Shown piece after piece: positions 35,676 to 44,127 of a stretch of 64,000 nt of DNA. Position 1 is the first letter of the stretch; each line of letters starts with the position of its first letter. The position numbers were made by a program, and so were the translations under genes. The notes beneath the pieces were generated by a model. It had not been told where the DNA came from, searched no databases, and saw nothing but the letters and a program-made list of their open reading frames with translations. Source of the stretch: Herbidospora galbida (GTDB lineage Bacteria; Actinomycetota; Actinomycetes; Streptosporangiales; Streptosporangiaceae); contig NZ_SZQA01000016.1 in the NCBI RefSeq assembly GCF_005233835.1, forward strand, positions 106,219-170,218. Direction: 5' to 3'.

Positions 35676-35894
35676 ATGCGAGTCGACGACCCCACCGGAC
35701 CGGCCCTCAGCAAGCGCGAGACCGAGGTCATGGACCTGATCGCCAACGGCCATTCGAACAACCAGATCGCGCAGCGGCTGTTCCTCAGCGAGAAGACGGT
35801 CAAGAACCACGTCAACCGGATCTACGCCAAGCTGGGCGTCGCCTCCCGGGGGACCGCGATCGACCTGTGGTCAGGACGCGAGCCCTCTCCTTAG
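35676..35894 (+). CDS. stand-alone LuxR-type HTH regulator
   Basis: The 72-residue product is essentially only a GerE/LuxR DNA-binding domain: [22 protein letters not shown], then [20 protein letters not shown], with the four-helix pattern complete. There is no receiver, PAS or autoinducer domain. ATG at 35676 is preferred over 35652 because GGAGG at 35667-35671 precedes it. Small proteins of this type can act by dimerising or by competing with full-length regulators. It overlaps the end of the convergent lysine 6-transaminase gene by 24 bases. Confidence 0.85.
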   Translation: MRVDDPTGPALSKRETEVMDLIANGHSNNQIAQRLFLSEKTVKNHVNRIYAKLGVASRGTAIDLWSGREPSP

Positions 35895-37133
35895 GCGGGA
35901 CAGCCCCACTTCGATCTCCTCCGGAGTGACGTTCAGGGGTGGGCGGAGCCGTACAGTCCCCTCTGAGGCGGGCAGGACCAGCAGCGACTCACGCTCGCGC
36001 AACCGGGTGACGACCGCGTCGCGGTCGGGCACGTCGAAGGCGGCGAGCAGCCCGCGACCCCGCGCGTTGCGGAGCAGGCCCTCGGCCTCCAGTTCGCGGA
36101 GGGCGCCGAGCAGTTTGTCGCCCAGCACCCCGGCGTGCTCGATCAGGCCGTCGCGTTCGATGATCTGCAGGATGCGGGTGGCGCGCACGATGTCGGTCAG
36201 GCCGCCGCCCCACGTGGAGTTGATCCGGCCGCTGACGCGGAACACGTTGTCGGGCACCAGGTCGACCCTGCGCCCGGCCATCACGCCGCCGACCTGCATC
36301 TTCTTCGCGAACGCCACGACGTCGGGCTGCAGGCCCATCCCCCGGTACGCCCACGCCGACCCCGTGACCCCCACCCCGGTCTGGACCTCGTCGAGCACGA
36401 ACAGGGCCTCGTGCCGGTGGCACAGGTCCTGCATGGCACGCAGGAACTCCGGACGCAGATGGTTGTCGCCCGCCTCGCACTGGATGGGCTCGGCGATGAA
36501 GCAGGCGATGTCGTGGGGATACCGGCGGAAGGCCTCCTCGGCCTGGCCGAGCGCGTGCTCCTCCGCCGCCTCGACGTCGCCCAGGTGGATGGCGGGGGTG
36601 TCGACGCGGGGCCAGCCGAACTTGGGGAAGCGGTCGGTCTTGACCGGTTCGGTGTTGGTGAGCGAGAGCGTGTAGCCGCCCCGGCCGTGGAAGGCGCGGC
36701 TCAGGTGGAGGACCTGGGTACCCATGCCGGGGTGGCGGCCGTTGGCCTCGTTCCAGCGGCTCTTCCAGTCGAAGGCGACCTTCAGCGCGTTCTCGACGGC
36801 CGCCGAGCCGCCCTCCACGAGGAACAGGTGGGGCAGTTCGGGGTCGCCGAGGACGCGGGTGAAGGTGTCGGTGAAGTCGGCCAGCTCCTCGGTGTAGAGG
36901 TCGGAGTTGGCCGGTTTGTTGGCGGCCAGCCGCCCCAGGCGGGCGAGGAAGGCCGGGTCGTCGTCGAAGGGGTTGAACCCCAGGGGCGACGAGGCGAACG
37001 AGGTGAAGAAGTCGAGGTGTCTCCGGCCGTCGCGGGCGTCGACAAGCCAGGAACCCGAGCTGCGCGCGAGGTCGAGGACGACCGGCAGGCCGTCGACGAG
37101 CAGGTGCCGGGAGAGCCGCTCGTGAACCGTCAT
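35871..37133 (-). CDS. lat: L-lysine 6-transaminase
   Basis: The 420-residue class III PLP aminotransferase converts L-lysine and 2-oxoglutarate to alpha-aminoadipate semialdehyde and glutamate. Markers of the Lat family are [16 protein letters not shown] near 40-55, [21 protein letters not shown] near 104-124, the [11 protein letters not shown] segment, [13 protein letters not shown] near 245 and [11 protein letters not shown] with the PLP Lys near 282. In beta-lactam producers lat opens the cephamycin pathway; elsewhere it serves lysine catabolism. No aminoadipate-semialdehyde dehydrogenase and no Lrp-type gene is adjacent, so a stand-alone catabolic or persistence role is more likely here. 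ATG at 37133, without a clear RBS. Confidence 0.92.
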   Translation of the reverse strand: MTVHERLSRHLLVDGLPVVLDLARSSGSWLVDARDGRRHLDFFTSFASSPLGFNPFDDDPAFLARLGRLAANKPANSDLYTEELADFTDTFTRVLGDPELPHLFLVEGGSAAVENALKVAFDWKSRWNEANGRHPGMGTQVLHLSRAFHGRGGYTLSLTNTEPVKTDRFPKFGWPRVDTPAIHLGDVEAAEEHALGQAEEAFRRYPHDIACFIAEPIQCEAGDNHLRPEFLRAMQDLCHRHEALFVLDEVQTGVGVTGSAWAYRGMGLQPDVVAFAKKMQVGGVMAGRRVDLVPDNVFRVSGRINSTWGGGLTDIVRATRILQIIERDGLIEHAGVLGDKLLGALRELEAEGLLRNARGRGLLAAFDVPDRDAVVTRLRERESLLVLPASEGTVRLRPPLNVTPEEIEVGLSRLRRGLAS

Positions 37134-37176
37134 GATGAAGATATTCCCGGCCTATGGCGCTATACGCGGAGAATCT

Positions 37177-37743
37177 TCACGCAGGCATCTTCCTCACCCG
37201 GAAGGCCAGGTAGAACAGCGACAGCCCGAGGATGACCGCCAGCACCCCGATCAGCCAGGCCAGCGACAGCGCTCCAGCGGCCGGCCAGATGACCAGGACG
37301 ACGCCGAAGACCACCGACAGGACGCCGGCGAGCATCAGGCCCCAGTCTCCGTCGATCCGCCTGCGGGCGTTGACCGCGGCGATGATCTCCAGCAGGCCGG
37401 TGACGACGAACCAGGCGCCGATCATCCACAGCAGCACGATCGCGGTGATCGCGGGCCAGGTGGCCACGATGATGCCGACGATCACCCCGACGATGCCGGA
37501 GAAGATCATCCAGCCCCGGGAACCCTTGTTGACCTCGCGGAAGGCGCCCGCGATGGTGAACAGGCCGTTGACGATGGCGTAGGCGGCGAAGACGTAGACG
37601 AGGGCGAGCAGGGTGATGCCCGGCCACGCCAGGGCGATGACTCCGAAGATCACCGCCAGCAGGCCGCGGACCGCCAGCACCCACCAGGTGTCACGGCTGA
37701 CCGGGCGGAGGCCCGCGTTCAGGTCGGCGTTCAGATCATGCAT
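37177..37743 (-). CDS. HdeD family membrane protein (DUF308)
   Basis: The 188-residue protein has six hydrophobic helices as three repeated pairs, the HdeD/DUF308 arrangement. Each pair contains a Gly/Pro-rich motif: VIFGVIALAWPGITLLAL, VGIIVATWPAITAIVLL, VFGVVLVIWPAAGALSLAW. HdeD is linked to acid or general stress resistance in enteric bacteria; the actinobacterial role is untested. ATG at 37743 follows a GGAGGTGAGG RBS. It sits alone between lat and the PBP gene, both on the same strand. Confidence 0.9.
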   Translation of the reverse strand: MHDLNADLNAGLRPVSRDTWWVLAVRGLLAVIFGVIALAWPGITLLALVYVFAAYAIVNGLFTIAGAFREVNKGSRGWMIFSGIVGVIVGIIVATWPAITAIVLLWMIGAWFVVTGLLEIIAAVNARRRIDGDWGLMLAGVLSVVFGVVLVIWPAAGALSLAWLIGVLAVILGLSLFYLAFRVRKMPA

Positions 37744-37813
37744 GGGACCTCACCTCCATCAGGAGGTACATGTCCAGAAATATCCCACTTTCAGCCCATA
37801 TGTGGGCCAAGTA

Positions 37814-39424
37814 TTAGAGGGCGTTCAGGAACCGGGCCGCGACCGGGATGGCCACGTCACGGCCGGTGCCGCCGTTCTTGACGAACACCGCGAACGCCAG
37901 GTCCTCGTAGAAGCCGACGAACCAGGCGTGGTCGTCCTGGCCGGCCTCCTCGGCGGTGCCGGTCTTGCCGCTCACTCCGGCGGGCAGGCCGGTGCCCTCG
38001 GCGGTGCCCTCCGACACCACCGACGACATCATCGTGCGCAGCCCCTCGGCCACCCCTGGCGCCAGCGGCACGTCCGGCGGCTGGCCGGAGGCGTCGGCGA
38101 GCAGCCTCGGCCCCCGCCAGACCCCGCTCTGCACCGCCGCCGCCACGCTCGCCATGCACAGCGGCGTGGCCACCACGGTGCCCTGGCCGAACGACGCCTC
38201 GGCCAGCGCGTCGTGGTTGGGCGGCTCGGTCAGCGAGCCGCAGGAGCCGCCCGCGCCGGTCGACAGGGTGGCGCCGAACCCGAAGGCGGCCGCCTGGGCG
38301 GTCAGCGTCGCCGCCGGGACCCGTTCGACCGCCAGCTGGGCGAAGGTGGTGTTGCACGACTCGGCGAAGGCCTGCCGGAAGGCCAGCGTGCCGAAGTCGT
38401 GGGCCTGGTAGTTGTTGATCACCCGCCCGAACGGGATCTGATAGGTGGCCGGGCAGGCCACCTGCTGGTCGGGGGTGACCCCCTGGGCGAGCAGCGCCGC
38501 CGCGGTCACGATCTTGAAGGTCGACCCGGGCGGGAACGTCGAGGAGAACGCGCCCTTGCCGCCGAGCCGGTCGGCCACCGCGAGCACCTCGCCGGTCGAG
38601 GGGCGGATCGCGACGATCGCGGCCGGCTTCTGCACCGGGTCGAGGGCGCGGGCGGCGGCCATCTGGACGTACTTGTCGATCGTGGTGGCGAAGGCCGGGC
38701 CCTCGGTGGCCGGTTGCTCGTGGCGGTAGACCTCTTCGACCTCGTCGCCGAAGGGCTTGTCGATCACCACGCGCCAGCCGCCGGTCGAGGGGTTGGGCGG
38801 GGCGTGCGCGGTCAGGTCGTCGACGTAGGGGTCGGCGTAGCTGTTGGGCGGCAGGGCCTCGCCCTCGCGGGTGGCCAGGCGGTAGGGGGCGCCGGGCAGG
38901 TCGCGGCGTTCGATGGTGTCGCCGTGTTCGAGGTCGGGGTGGATGGTGTCGGGCGTCCAGTCGACCATCCACTCGCGCTTGACCACGGTGAGGCGGACCG
39001 TCGAGGTCAGCTTCATCGGGGGGCCATCGGTCATCTTCCACTCCCCCGTGAACGACAGGTCGGCCGTGACGTCGTCGACCTCGTCGACGGACAAGGGGGT
39101 GAAGACCCGGCTCACCGCCTTCAGCGCGGTGTCGGCGGCCTGGTGGAGCGTGGTGAAATCCTCCGGGGGGTCGTGGACGAGCGCGCGCATCGCCGCCAGG
39201 TCGCCCTTCTCCCACTCCTTCAGATAAGCGGTCCCGGCGTCCCAGGGGGTGTTGCGGTTGGGGTTGTCCGGCTCGACCAGTTCGTCGGGCACGCCGTCAG
39301 GCGTCGCGGTGGTCACCGGTTCGGGGGGTGGCACACTCCGGCCGCTCACGATGAGCCCGGACACCCCGGCGACGAACATGGTGACGACCGCCGCGACGAG
39401 AACGAGCAGGGGCCGCCTGCGCAT
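37814..39424 (-). CDS. penicillin-binding transpeptidase with MecA-like N-terminal domain
   Basis: The 536-residue class B PBP has an N-terminal membrane anchor (PLLVLVAAVVTMFVAGVSGLIV), then an NTF2-like domain (about 60-170, TAYLKEWEKGDLAAMRALVHDPPEDF) as in staphylococcal PBP2a/MecA, and a transpeptidase domain. Active-site motifs are STFK (PPGSTFKIVTAA near 325), SCN (AESCNTTF near 382) and KTG (SGKTGTAEEAG near 480). It cross-links peptidoglycan. Relatives can show low beta-lactam affinity, but resistance cannot be inferred from sequence alone. ATG at 39424 has an AGGAGAAC RBS; the 28 codons upstream in frame are not used. Divergent from the spermidine synthase-like gene. Confidence 0.92.
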   Translation of the reverse strand: MRRRPLLVLVAAVVTMFVAGVSGLIVSGRSVPPPEPVTTATPDGVPDELVEPDNPNRNTPWDAGTAYLKEWEKGDLAAMRALVHDPPEDFTTLHQAADTALKAVSRVFTPLSVDEVDDVTADLSFTGEWKMTDGPPMKLTSTVRLTVVKREWMVDWTPDTIHPDLEHGDTIERRDLPGAPYRLATREGEALPPNSYADPYVDDLTAHAPPNPSTGGWRVVIDKPFGDEVEEVYRHEQPATEGPAFATTIDKYVQMAAARALDPVQKPAAIVAIRPSTGEVLAVADRLGGKGAFSSTFPPGSTFKIVTAAALLAQGVTPDQQVACPATYQIPFGRVINNYQAHDFGTLAFRQAFAESCNTTFAQLAVERVPAATLTAQAAAFGFGATLSTGAGGSCGSLTEPPNHDALAEASFGQGTVVATPLCMASVAAAVQSGVWRGPRLLADASGQPPDVPLAPGVAEGLRTMMSSVVSEGTAEGTGLPAGVSGKTGTAEEAGQDDHAWFVGFYEDLAFAVFVKNGGTGRDVAIPVAARFLNAL

Positions 39425-39494
39425 TAGGTTCTCCTGGGAGGTCGGAGTGCACTCCTGGATATACCACGCGAAGACGACAGGCAGAGAGATTGTG

Positions 39495-40337
39495 ATGGCG
39501 AAGTCCACGAACCCGGTACCGGGCCGCTACCTCGTCGTGTTCGGCGAGGTCGAACTGCTGCGCGACCTCGACAACCCGGCCGGGTGGATGCTGCTCATGG
39601 ACGGGGTGCCGCAGTCGTACGTCGACCTGGCCGACCCGACCCATCTCGACTTCGAATACGTCCAGCTCATGGGCATCGCGGTCGACTGCCTGCCGGAGGG
39701 GCCGCTCGACGTGACCCACGTCGGCGGTGGCGGTTTCACACTGCCCCGCTACGTCGCGGCGACGCGTCCGGGGTCGCGCCAGATCGTCATCGAACCCGAC
39801 CACGCGCTCGTGCAACTCGTCAGAGACCAGCTCGCGCTCAAGACGGTGCCCCGGCTCAAGGTCCGCACGACCGGCGGCCGCGAGGGCGTCACCGCCCTCG
39901 ACGACGCCTCGGCCGACCTCGTCATCCTCGACGCCTTCTCGGGCGCGATCATGCCGATCGAGCTGGCCACCGCCGAGTACATGGGCGATCTGGCCCGCGT
40001 CCTGCGGCCCGGCGGCACGCTGCTGGTCAACGTGGCCGACGGCAAGGGCCTGCGGTTCGCCCGGCGGCTGCTGGCGACCGTGCGCGGCGTCTTCCGGCAC
40101 GTGACCCTGCTGGCCGAACCGGGCGTCCTGCGCGGACGCCGGTTCGGCAACCTGATCGTGGTCGCCTCGAACCGCGATCTGCCGCTCGACCGGCTCGTAC
40201 GGTCGGCCGCGGGCGGGCTCACGCAGGCGCGCTGCGTAGCGGGCGAGGATCTGGTGAAGTTCGTCGCGGGCGCCAAGCCCATCCACGACGGAGACCCGGT
40301 GGCGGCGCCGGTGCCGCCACCCGCGGTCTTCGGTTGA
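39495..40337 (+). CDS. spermidine synthase-like methyltransferase-fold protein
   Basis: The 280-residue protein has a short N-terminal strand domain followed by a Rossmann-like core. Core landmarks are VTHVGGGGFTLPRYVAATRPGS near 76-97, VIEPDHALVQLV near 102-113, and VILDAFSGAIMPIEL near 148-162. This is the spermidine synthase/class I methyltransferase-like group common in actinomycetes, usually of unproven substrate. ATG at 39495 directly follows an in-frame GTG, and GAGAGA precedes it. It is divergent from the PBP gene with 70 bases between, and overlaps nothing downstream. Confidence 0.8.
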   Translation: MAKSTNPVPGRYLVVFGEVELLRDLDNPAGWMLLMDGVPQSYVDLADPTHLDFEYVQLMGIAVDCLPEGPLDVTHVGGGGFTLPRYVAATRPGSRQIVIEPDHALVQLVRDQLALKTVPRLKVRTTGGREGVTALDDASADLVILDAFSGAIMPIELATAEYMGDLARVLRPGGTLLVNVADGKGLRFARRLLATVRGVFRHVTLLAEPGVLRGRRFGNLIVVASNRDLPLDRLVRSAAGGLTQARCVAGEDLVKFVAGAKPIHDGDPVAAPVPPPAVFG

Positions 40338-40346
40338 GGGTCCCGC

Positions 40347-40592
40347 TCAGGCCCCGTGGGAGCGGGCGATCTCGTCGATGCGCTCGGCCAGCCGGTAGTC
40401 GAGGTCGGTCAGGCCGCCCGCGTCATGGGTGGTGAGCGCGAAGTGCAGGGTGCGCCAGCGGATGTCGATGTCGGGATGGTGGTTCATCTTCTCGGCCTCC
40501 TCGGCCACCCGGTCGACGATCAGGATCGCGGTCGGGAAGTCGGGGGCCTCGATGGAACGTCTGAGCGTCTCGCCGTCTTTGGTCCATGCCAT
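40347..40592 (-). CDS. 4a-hydroxytetrahydrobiopterin dehydratase (PCD/DCoH family)
   Basis: The 81-residue protein carries the PCD signature EKMNHHPDIDIRWRTLHFALTTHDAGGLTDLDY, including the catalytic His-His-Pro. The enzyme dehydrates 4a-hydroxy-pterin to recycle the pterin cofactor of aromatic hydroxylases; some family members act in molybdopterin metabolism or as regulators. No aromatic hydroxylase is adjacent. ATG at 40592 is used; an in-frame GTG at 40601 is an alternative. The first residues (MAWTKDGETLRR) are slightly shorter than in typical members of about 95-100. Confidence 0.88.
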   Translation of the reverse strand: MAWTKDGETLRRSIEAPDFPTAILIVDRVAEEAEKMNHHPDIDIRWRTLHFALTTHDAGGLTDLDYRLAERIDEIARSHGA

Positions 40593-40605
40593 GCCTCTCA
40601 CCGTC

Positions 40606-41196
40606 TCACAGGCGGGGCCAGCCTCCGCTCGTCGTCGGGGCGGCCTTGGCGCGGGCCCGACGGGCCATCGACATGATGCCGCGCACCATGTGGGTGGCGT
40701 GGGTCTGCTGCCGGGTGGCGATCGACTTGGCCAGTATCGGCTCCAGGTCGGCCATCAGGCGCGGGAGCTGGGTGACGCTCCACTCGTGCCAGCGGGAGAA
40801 CTGGGTGCCGCCGCTGTCGCCGTCCTCCTGCCGGTAGGCGACCATGACCGGGCAGTGGTCGTTGGCGTAGGCCAGCCACGACTCGATGGCCGAGTTGAAC
40901 CGTTCCACCCGCGAGTGGGCGGCGTAGAACCAGCCGTCGTCGCCCAGGTAGTCGTCGTCGCCGGGCTTGGCCGGGTAGGCGCGGGCCAGCGCGCCGTGCA
41001 GGAACAGGCCCGAGGCGACCATCAGCTGGCGGCCGTCGGCCCAGTCGATGGTGTCCTGGAGCGGTCCAGGGCAGCTGGACTCGATCGCCGCACGCTGATA
41101 ACTCGAGGGCTCGCGCTCGAACCGCACGTGAACCTCGGCCCACATGTAGTACTTCGCCTCTCCCGCCCCGAAGAAGGGGAAGGGAAACTCGTTCAT
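40606..41196 (-). CDS. hypothetical protein
   Basis: The 196-residue soluble protein is not recognised. It is rich in aromatic residues in its first two thirds (NEFPFPFFGAGEAKYYMW, GWFYAAHSRVERFNSAIESWLAY) with a basic C-terminal end (SMARRARAKAAPTTSGG). The composition and codon use look like a real gene. ATG at 41196 has a GGAGAGG RBS. It ends five bases before the possible GTG start of the PCD gene on the same strand, so the two are probably co-transcribed. Confidence 0.7.
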   Translation of the reverse strand: MNEFPFPFFGAGEAKYYMWAEVHVRFEREPSSYQRAAIESSCPGPLQDTIDWADGRQLMVASGLFLHGALARAYPAKPGDDDYLGDDGWFYAAHSRVERFNSAIESWLAYANDHCPVMVAYRQEDGDSGGTQFSRWHEWSVTQLPRLMADLEPILAKSIATRQQTHATHMVRGIMSMARRARAKAAPTTSGGWPRL

Positions 41197-41276
41197 CAAG
41201 ACCTCTCCAATGGGGAGCGACGCGGCATGACTTCACACCGCGTATCGAGACCGGCACTTGCTGTTAGAGTTCGAAC

Positions 41277-41392
41277 ATGCGTACGACTTACAAGGTGCGG
41301 GTCTACCCCACGCCCGAACAGGCGGCGGCGCTGAACCGCACGTTCGGCTGTGTGCGCGTGGTGTGGACGCCCTTCAGGACGGGGAGTAGTCA
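41277..41392 (+). mobile_element. internally deleted IS605/IS200-type TnpB element remnant
   Basis: The frame from 41277 begins MRTTYKVRVYPTPEQAAALN and continues RTFGCVRVVW, the exact kind of N-terminus found in IS605 OrfB (TnpB) proteins, where WN would follow. After about 31 residues it breaks into CCCTTCAGGACGGGGAGT (about 41368-41386), which resembles the transposon right-end region of such elements (CCTTCAGGGCGGGGAG hairpin, the scaffold end of the guide RNA). Nearly all of the roughly 400-codon nuclease gene is missing. No tnpA is present. Boundaries are approximate. Confidence 0.65.
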
Positions 41393-41494
41393 ACAACACA
41401 AACTCCCGGAGGGGGCTGTCGGATGGCGGAGTCCAACCGTGACATCCGTTCAACCTCCTAGCATCCGTAGGATTGCGGGGTTTTACTGTCTTTC

Positions 41495-44068
41495 GTGTTC
41501 GTGGGACGTGAAGCGGAGTCAACCGCGCTGGCCAAGGCCCTGGAGACCGGCGGGCTCGCCGAGGTGACCGGGGAGCCCGGCATCGGCAAGACCCATCTGC
41601 TGACCGAGTTCGCCCGGGACGCAGGCGAGCGCGGGGTCAAGGTGCTCCGGGGGGTGGCCACCGAGTTCGAACGCGACCTCCCCCACCGGGTCTTCGAGGA
41701 CGCCATCGGCCCGCTGGGCGGCGGCGACCGGCTGGCGCTGGCCCGGACCGTACGGGAGCACCTCGCCGAGCTCGGCCGGGTGGCGCTGATCCTCGACGAC
41801 CTCCACTGGGCCGACCCGGCCTCCTGCGAGCTGCTGGCCTACCTGGTCCGGCGGCCCGCCGAGGAGCTGCTCATCGTCTGCGCCTACCGCGACCGGCAGG
41901 CCGGCCACCGGCTGCTCGGCGCGCTGGCCGAGGCCGGGCCTGCCGCGATCCCCCACGTCCGGGTCAAAGTGGGGCCGCTGTCGCTGGGCGAGGCGCGCGA
42001 GCTGGTCGGCGACCGGCCGGAGCTGCGCGACCTCCACGACGAGAGCGGCGGCAACCCGCTCTACCTGAAGGGCCTGGCGGGCGGGGCCGCCGGGTCGACG
42101 CTGACCGGGCTGCTGGCCGGGGAGCTCGCCCGCCTGTCGGACATGGAGTTACGGGCCGCCCAGGCCGGGGCGGTGCTCGGCGACGCCTTCACCCCCGACG
42201 ACGTGGCGATGCTCGGGCCGGTCCCGGCCGTGCTCGGCGAACTCGCCGCCCGCGACCTCATCCGCGACACCGGCGACGGCCGCTTCCGGTTCCGCCACCC
42301 CCTTCTCCGGCAGCTCGTCTACGAGGGCGCCGACCCCGCCTGGCGCATGCTGGCCCACCGGCTGGCCGCCCGCGAGCTGTCCGCGCTGGGCGCGCCGGTC
42401 AGGGAGGTGGCCCATCACGTCGCGCGCACCGCCAGCAGGCACGAGCCCGGCGACCTGCCGACGCTGATGGCGGCGGCCCGCGAGGCCGTCAACATCGCCC
42501 CCGCCGCCGCGGTCGAGTGGCTGAAGGCGGCCCAGCCCCTGGTGGGCGACCTGACCGACCCGGTCTCCATCCAGCTGCACGTGCTGCTGGCCCAGGCGCT
42601 CATCTACGACGGCCGCCTGGAGGACGCCCGCGCGGCCCTGCACGAGCTGCTCCCGCACCTGCCGGTCGGCCACCGCAGCGAACTCGTCGCCGCCTGCGCC
42701 GTGGTCGAACGCCTGCTCGGCCGGTACGCCGAAGCCGCCTCCCTGCTCACCAACGAGGCCGCCAAGGGCGGCAAGGGGGCCTGGCTGCACCGCGAGCTGG
42801 CCACCCTGTGGCTGCACCTGGGTGACGTGCCCGCCGCGATGACCGACATCGCGGCGGCGGTCGAGGCCGCCGAGAACCCCGAGGAGGAGGCGGCCGGCCA
42901 TTCGCTGCTCGCCTTCGCCGCCGCCTACGAGGGCGCCCCCGGCCCGGCGGCCGAGGCCGTCGACGCCGCCGCGCACGCCGCCGACGCGCTGAGCGACGCC
43001 GCCGCCACCCGCGAGCTGACCGCGCTGACCCGGCTGGTCTGGGCCGAGTCGTTCGTCGAACGGCAGGCCGACGCCGAACGCCACGCCCGCCGCGCGCTGA
43101 CGCTGGCCCGCTCCCTGTCGCGCAGCGGCCTGCTGGCCGACGTGCTGATGGCGCTCACCCAGCTCTGCGGCCGGACCGGTCAACTGGAGGAGGCGATCAG
43201 GTTCGGCGAGGAGGCCGAGGACGTCGCCTGCCAGTCGGGCAGCCCGATCCTGCTGGCGCTGGTGCGGTCGATCCTGGCCGAGTCGGTCGTCTACACCGAC
43301 GTGCCGCGCGCGGTCAGCCTCGCGACGTGGGCGGCCGACTCGGTGGCCGGCGTCGACGGCTGGTGGTCGGCCAGCACGATCAGCCTGTCGGCGCAGGTGC
43401 TGCTGAACTCCGGGGAGCCCGACCGGGCCCGCTGGATGCTGCTGGGCATCGGCGGCGGCGTCGGCATGCCGCAGTGCCAGCCGGGCTACCGGCCGATGTG
43501 GCTGGAGACCCTCACCCAGGCGCTGCTCGGCTGCGACGAGGTGGCCTGGGCCAGCGCCGCCGCCAATGCGGCGCTGGCCGCGGCCGGGTCGCTCGCGCTC
43601 CCGGCCCAGCGCGCGTTCGCTTCGCGCGCGCTGGCGTGTGTGCGGGCCGCCGAGGGCGACCTCGCGGGGGCCGCGGAGTTCGCGGCGCAGGCCGAAAGCC
43701 TGTTCGGCGCCGCCGGGTTCCGGCCCCAGGTCGCCCGTACGCTGATCATGACCGCCCCGTTCCGCGACGACGGCCACAAGGCGCTCGCGATGGCCAAGGC
43801 GATCGCCGCCGAGGTCGGCGCGGGGGTGCTGGCCGAGGAGGCCGAGCGCGAGCAGCGCCGCCTGGCCGCGCGCGGCCCCCGCAAGGGAGACCTGCTGACC
43901 AAGCGGGAGCGGCAGATCGCCGAGCTGGCCAAGACCGGCCTGACCAGCAAGGAGATCGCCGCCCGCCTGATGCTGAGCAGTCGTACGGTCGACGACCACC
44001 TCGCGCACGTCTACCGCAAGCTCGGGGTCTCCTCGCGTACGGCACTGGCCAACGTGCTCGGCCTGTGA
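41495..44068 (+). CDS. LuxR-family giant regulator (LAL) with AAA ATPase domain
   Basis: The 857-residue protein starts FVGREAESTALAKALE and has the P-loop GEPGIGKTHLL near 26-36 and the Walker B/LAL signature LILDDLHWADPAS near 98-110. A long Ala/Leu-rich helical repeat (about 280-780) follows, then a C-terminal LuxR HTH near 802-855 (LTKRERQIAELAKTGLTSKE, MLSSRTVDDHLAHVYRKLGV). LAL proteins sense small ligands through the repeat region and activate catabolic or biosynthetic genes. GTG at 41495 is the start with no RBS. TTTACT/TACTGT around 41482-41489 suggests a leaderless transcript. The upstream 100 bases include the TnpB remnant end. The ngc importer next door, in opposite orientation, is one possible target. 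Confidence 0.9.
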   Translation: MFVGREAESTALAKALETGGLAEVTGEPGIGKTHLLTEFARDAGERGVKVLRGVATEFERDLPHRVFEDAIGPLGGGDRLALARTVREHLAELGRVALILDDLHWADPASCELLAYLVRRPAEELLIVCAYRDRQAGHRLLGALAEAGPAAIPHVRVKVGPLSLGEARELVGDRPELRDLHDESGGNPLYLKGLAGGAAGSTLTGLLAGELARLSDMELRAAQAGAVLGDAFTPDDVAMLGPVPAVLGELAARDLIRDTGDGRFRFRHPLLRQLVYEGADPAWRMLAHRLAARELSALGAPVREVAHHVARTASRHEPGDLPTLMAAAREAVNIAPAAAVEWLKAAQPLVGDLTDPVSIQLHVLLAQALIYDGRLEDARAALHELLPHLPVGHRSELVAACAVVERLLGRYAEAASLLTNEAAKGGKGAWLHRELATLWLHLGDVPAAMTDIAAAVEAAENPEEEAAGHSLLAFAAAYEGAPGPAAEAVDAAAHAADALSDAAATRELTALTRLVWAESFVERQADAERHARRALTLARSLSRSGLLADVLMALTQLCGRTGQLEEAIRFGEEAEDVACQSGSPILLALVRSILAESVVYTDVPRAVSLATWAADSVAGVDGWWSASTISLSAQVLLNSGEPDRARWMLLGIGGGVGMPQCQPGYRPMWLETLTQALLGCDEVAWASAAANAALAAAGSLALPAQRAFASRALACVRAAEGDLAGAAEFAAQAESLFGAAGFRPQVARTLIMTAPFRDDGHKALAMAKAIAAEVGAGVLAEEAEREQRRLAARGPRKGDLLTKRERQIAELAKTGLTSKEIAARLMLSSRTVDDHLAHVYRKLGVSSRTALANVLGL

Positions 44069-44127
44069 GCCTGTGTCTCGGCGGATTCCGAGCGCGAGCC
44101 ACGACGGCCTTCGGCCGCCGCGTCTCG

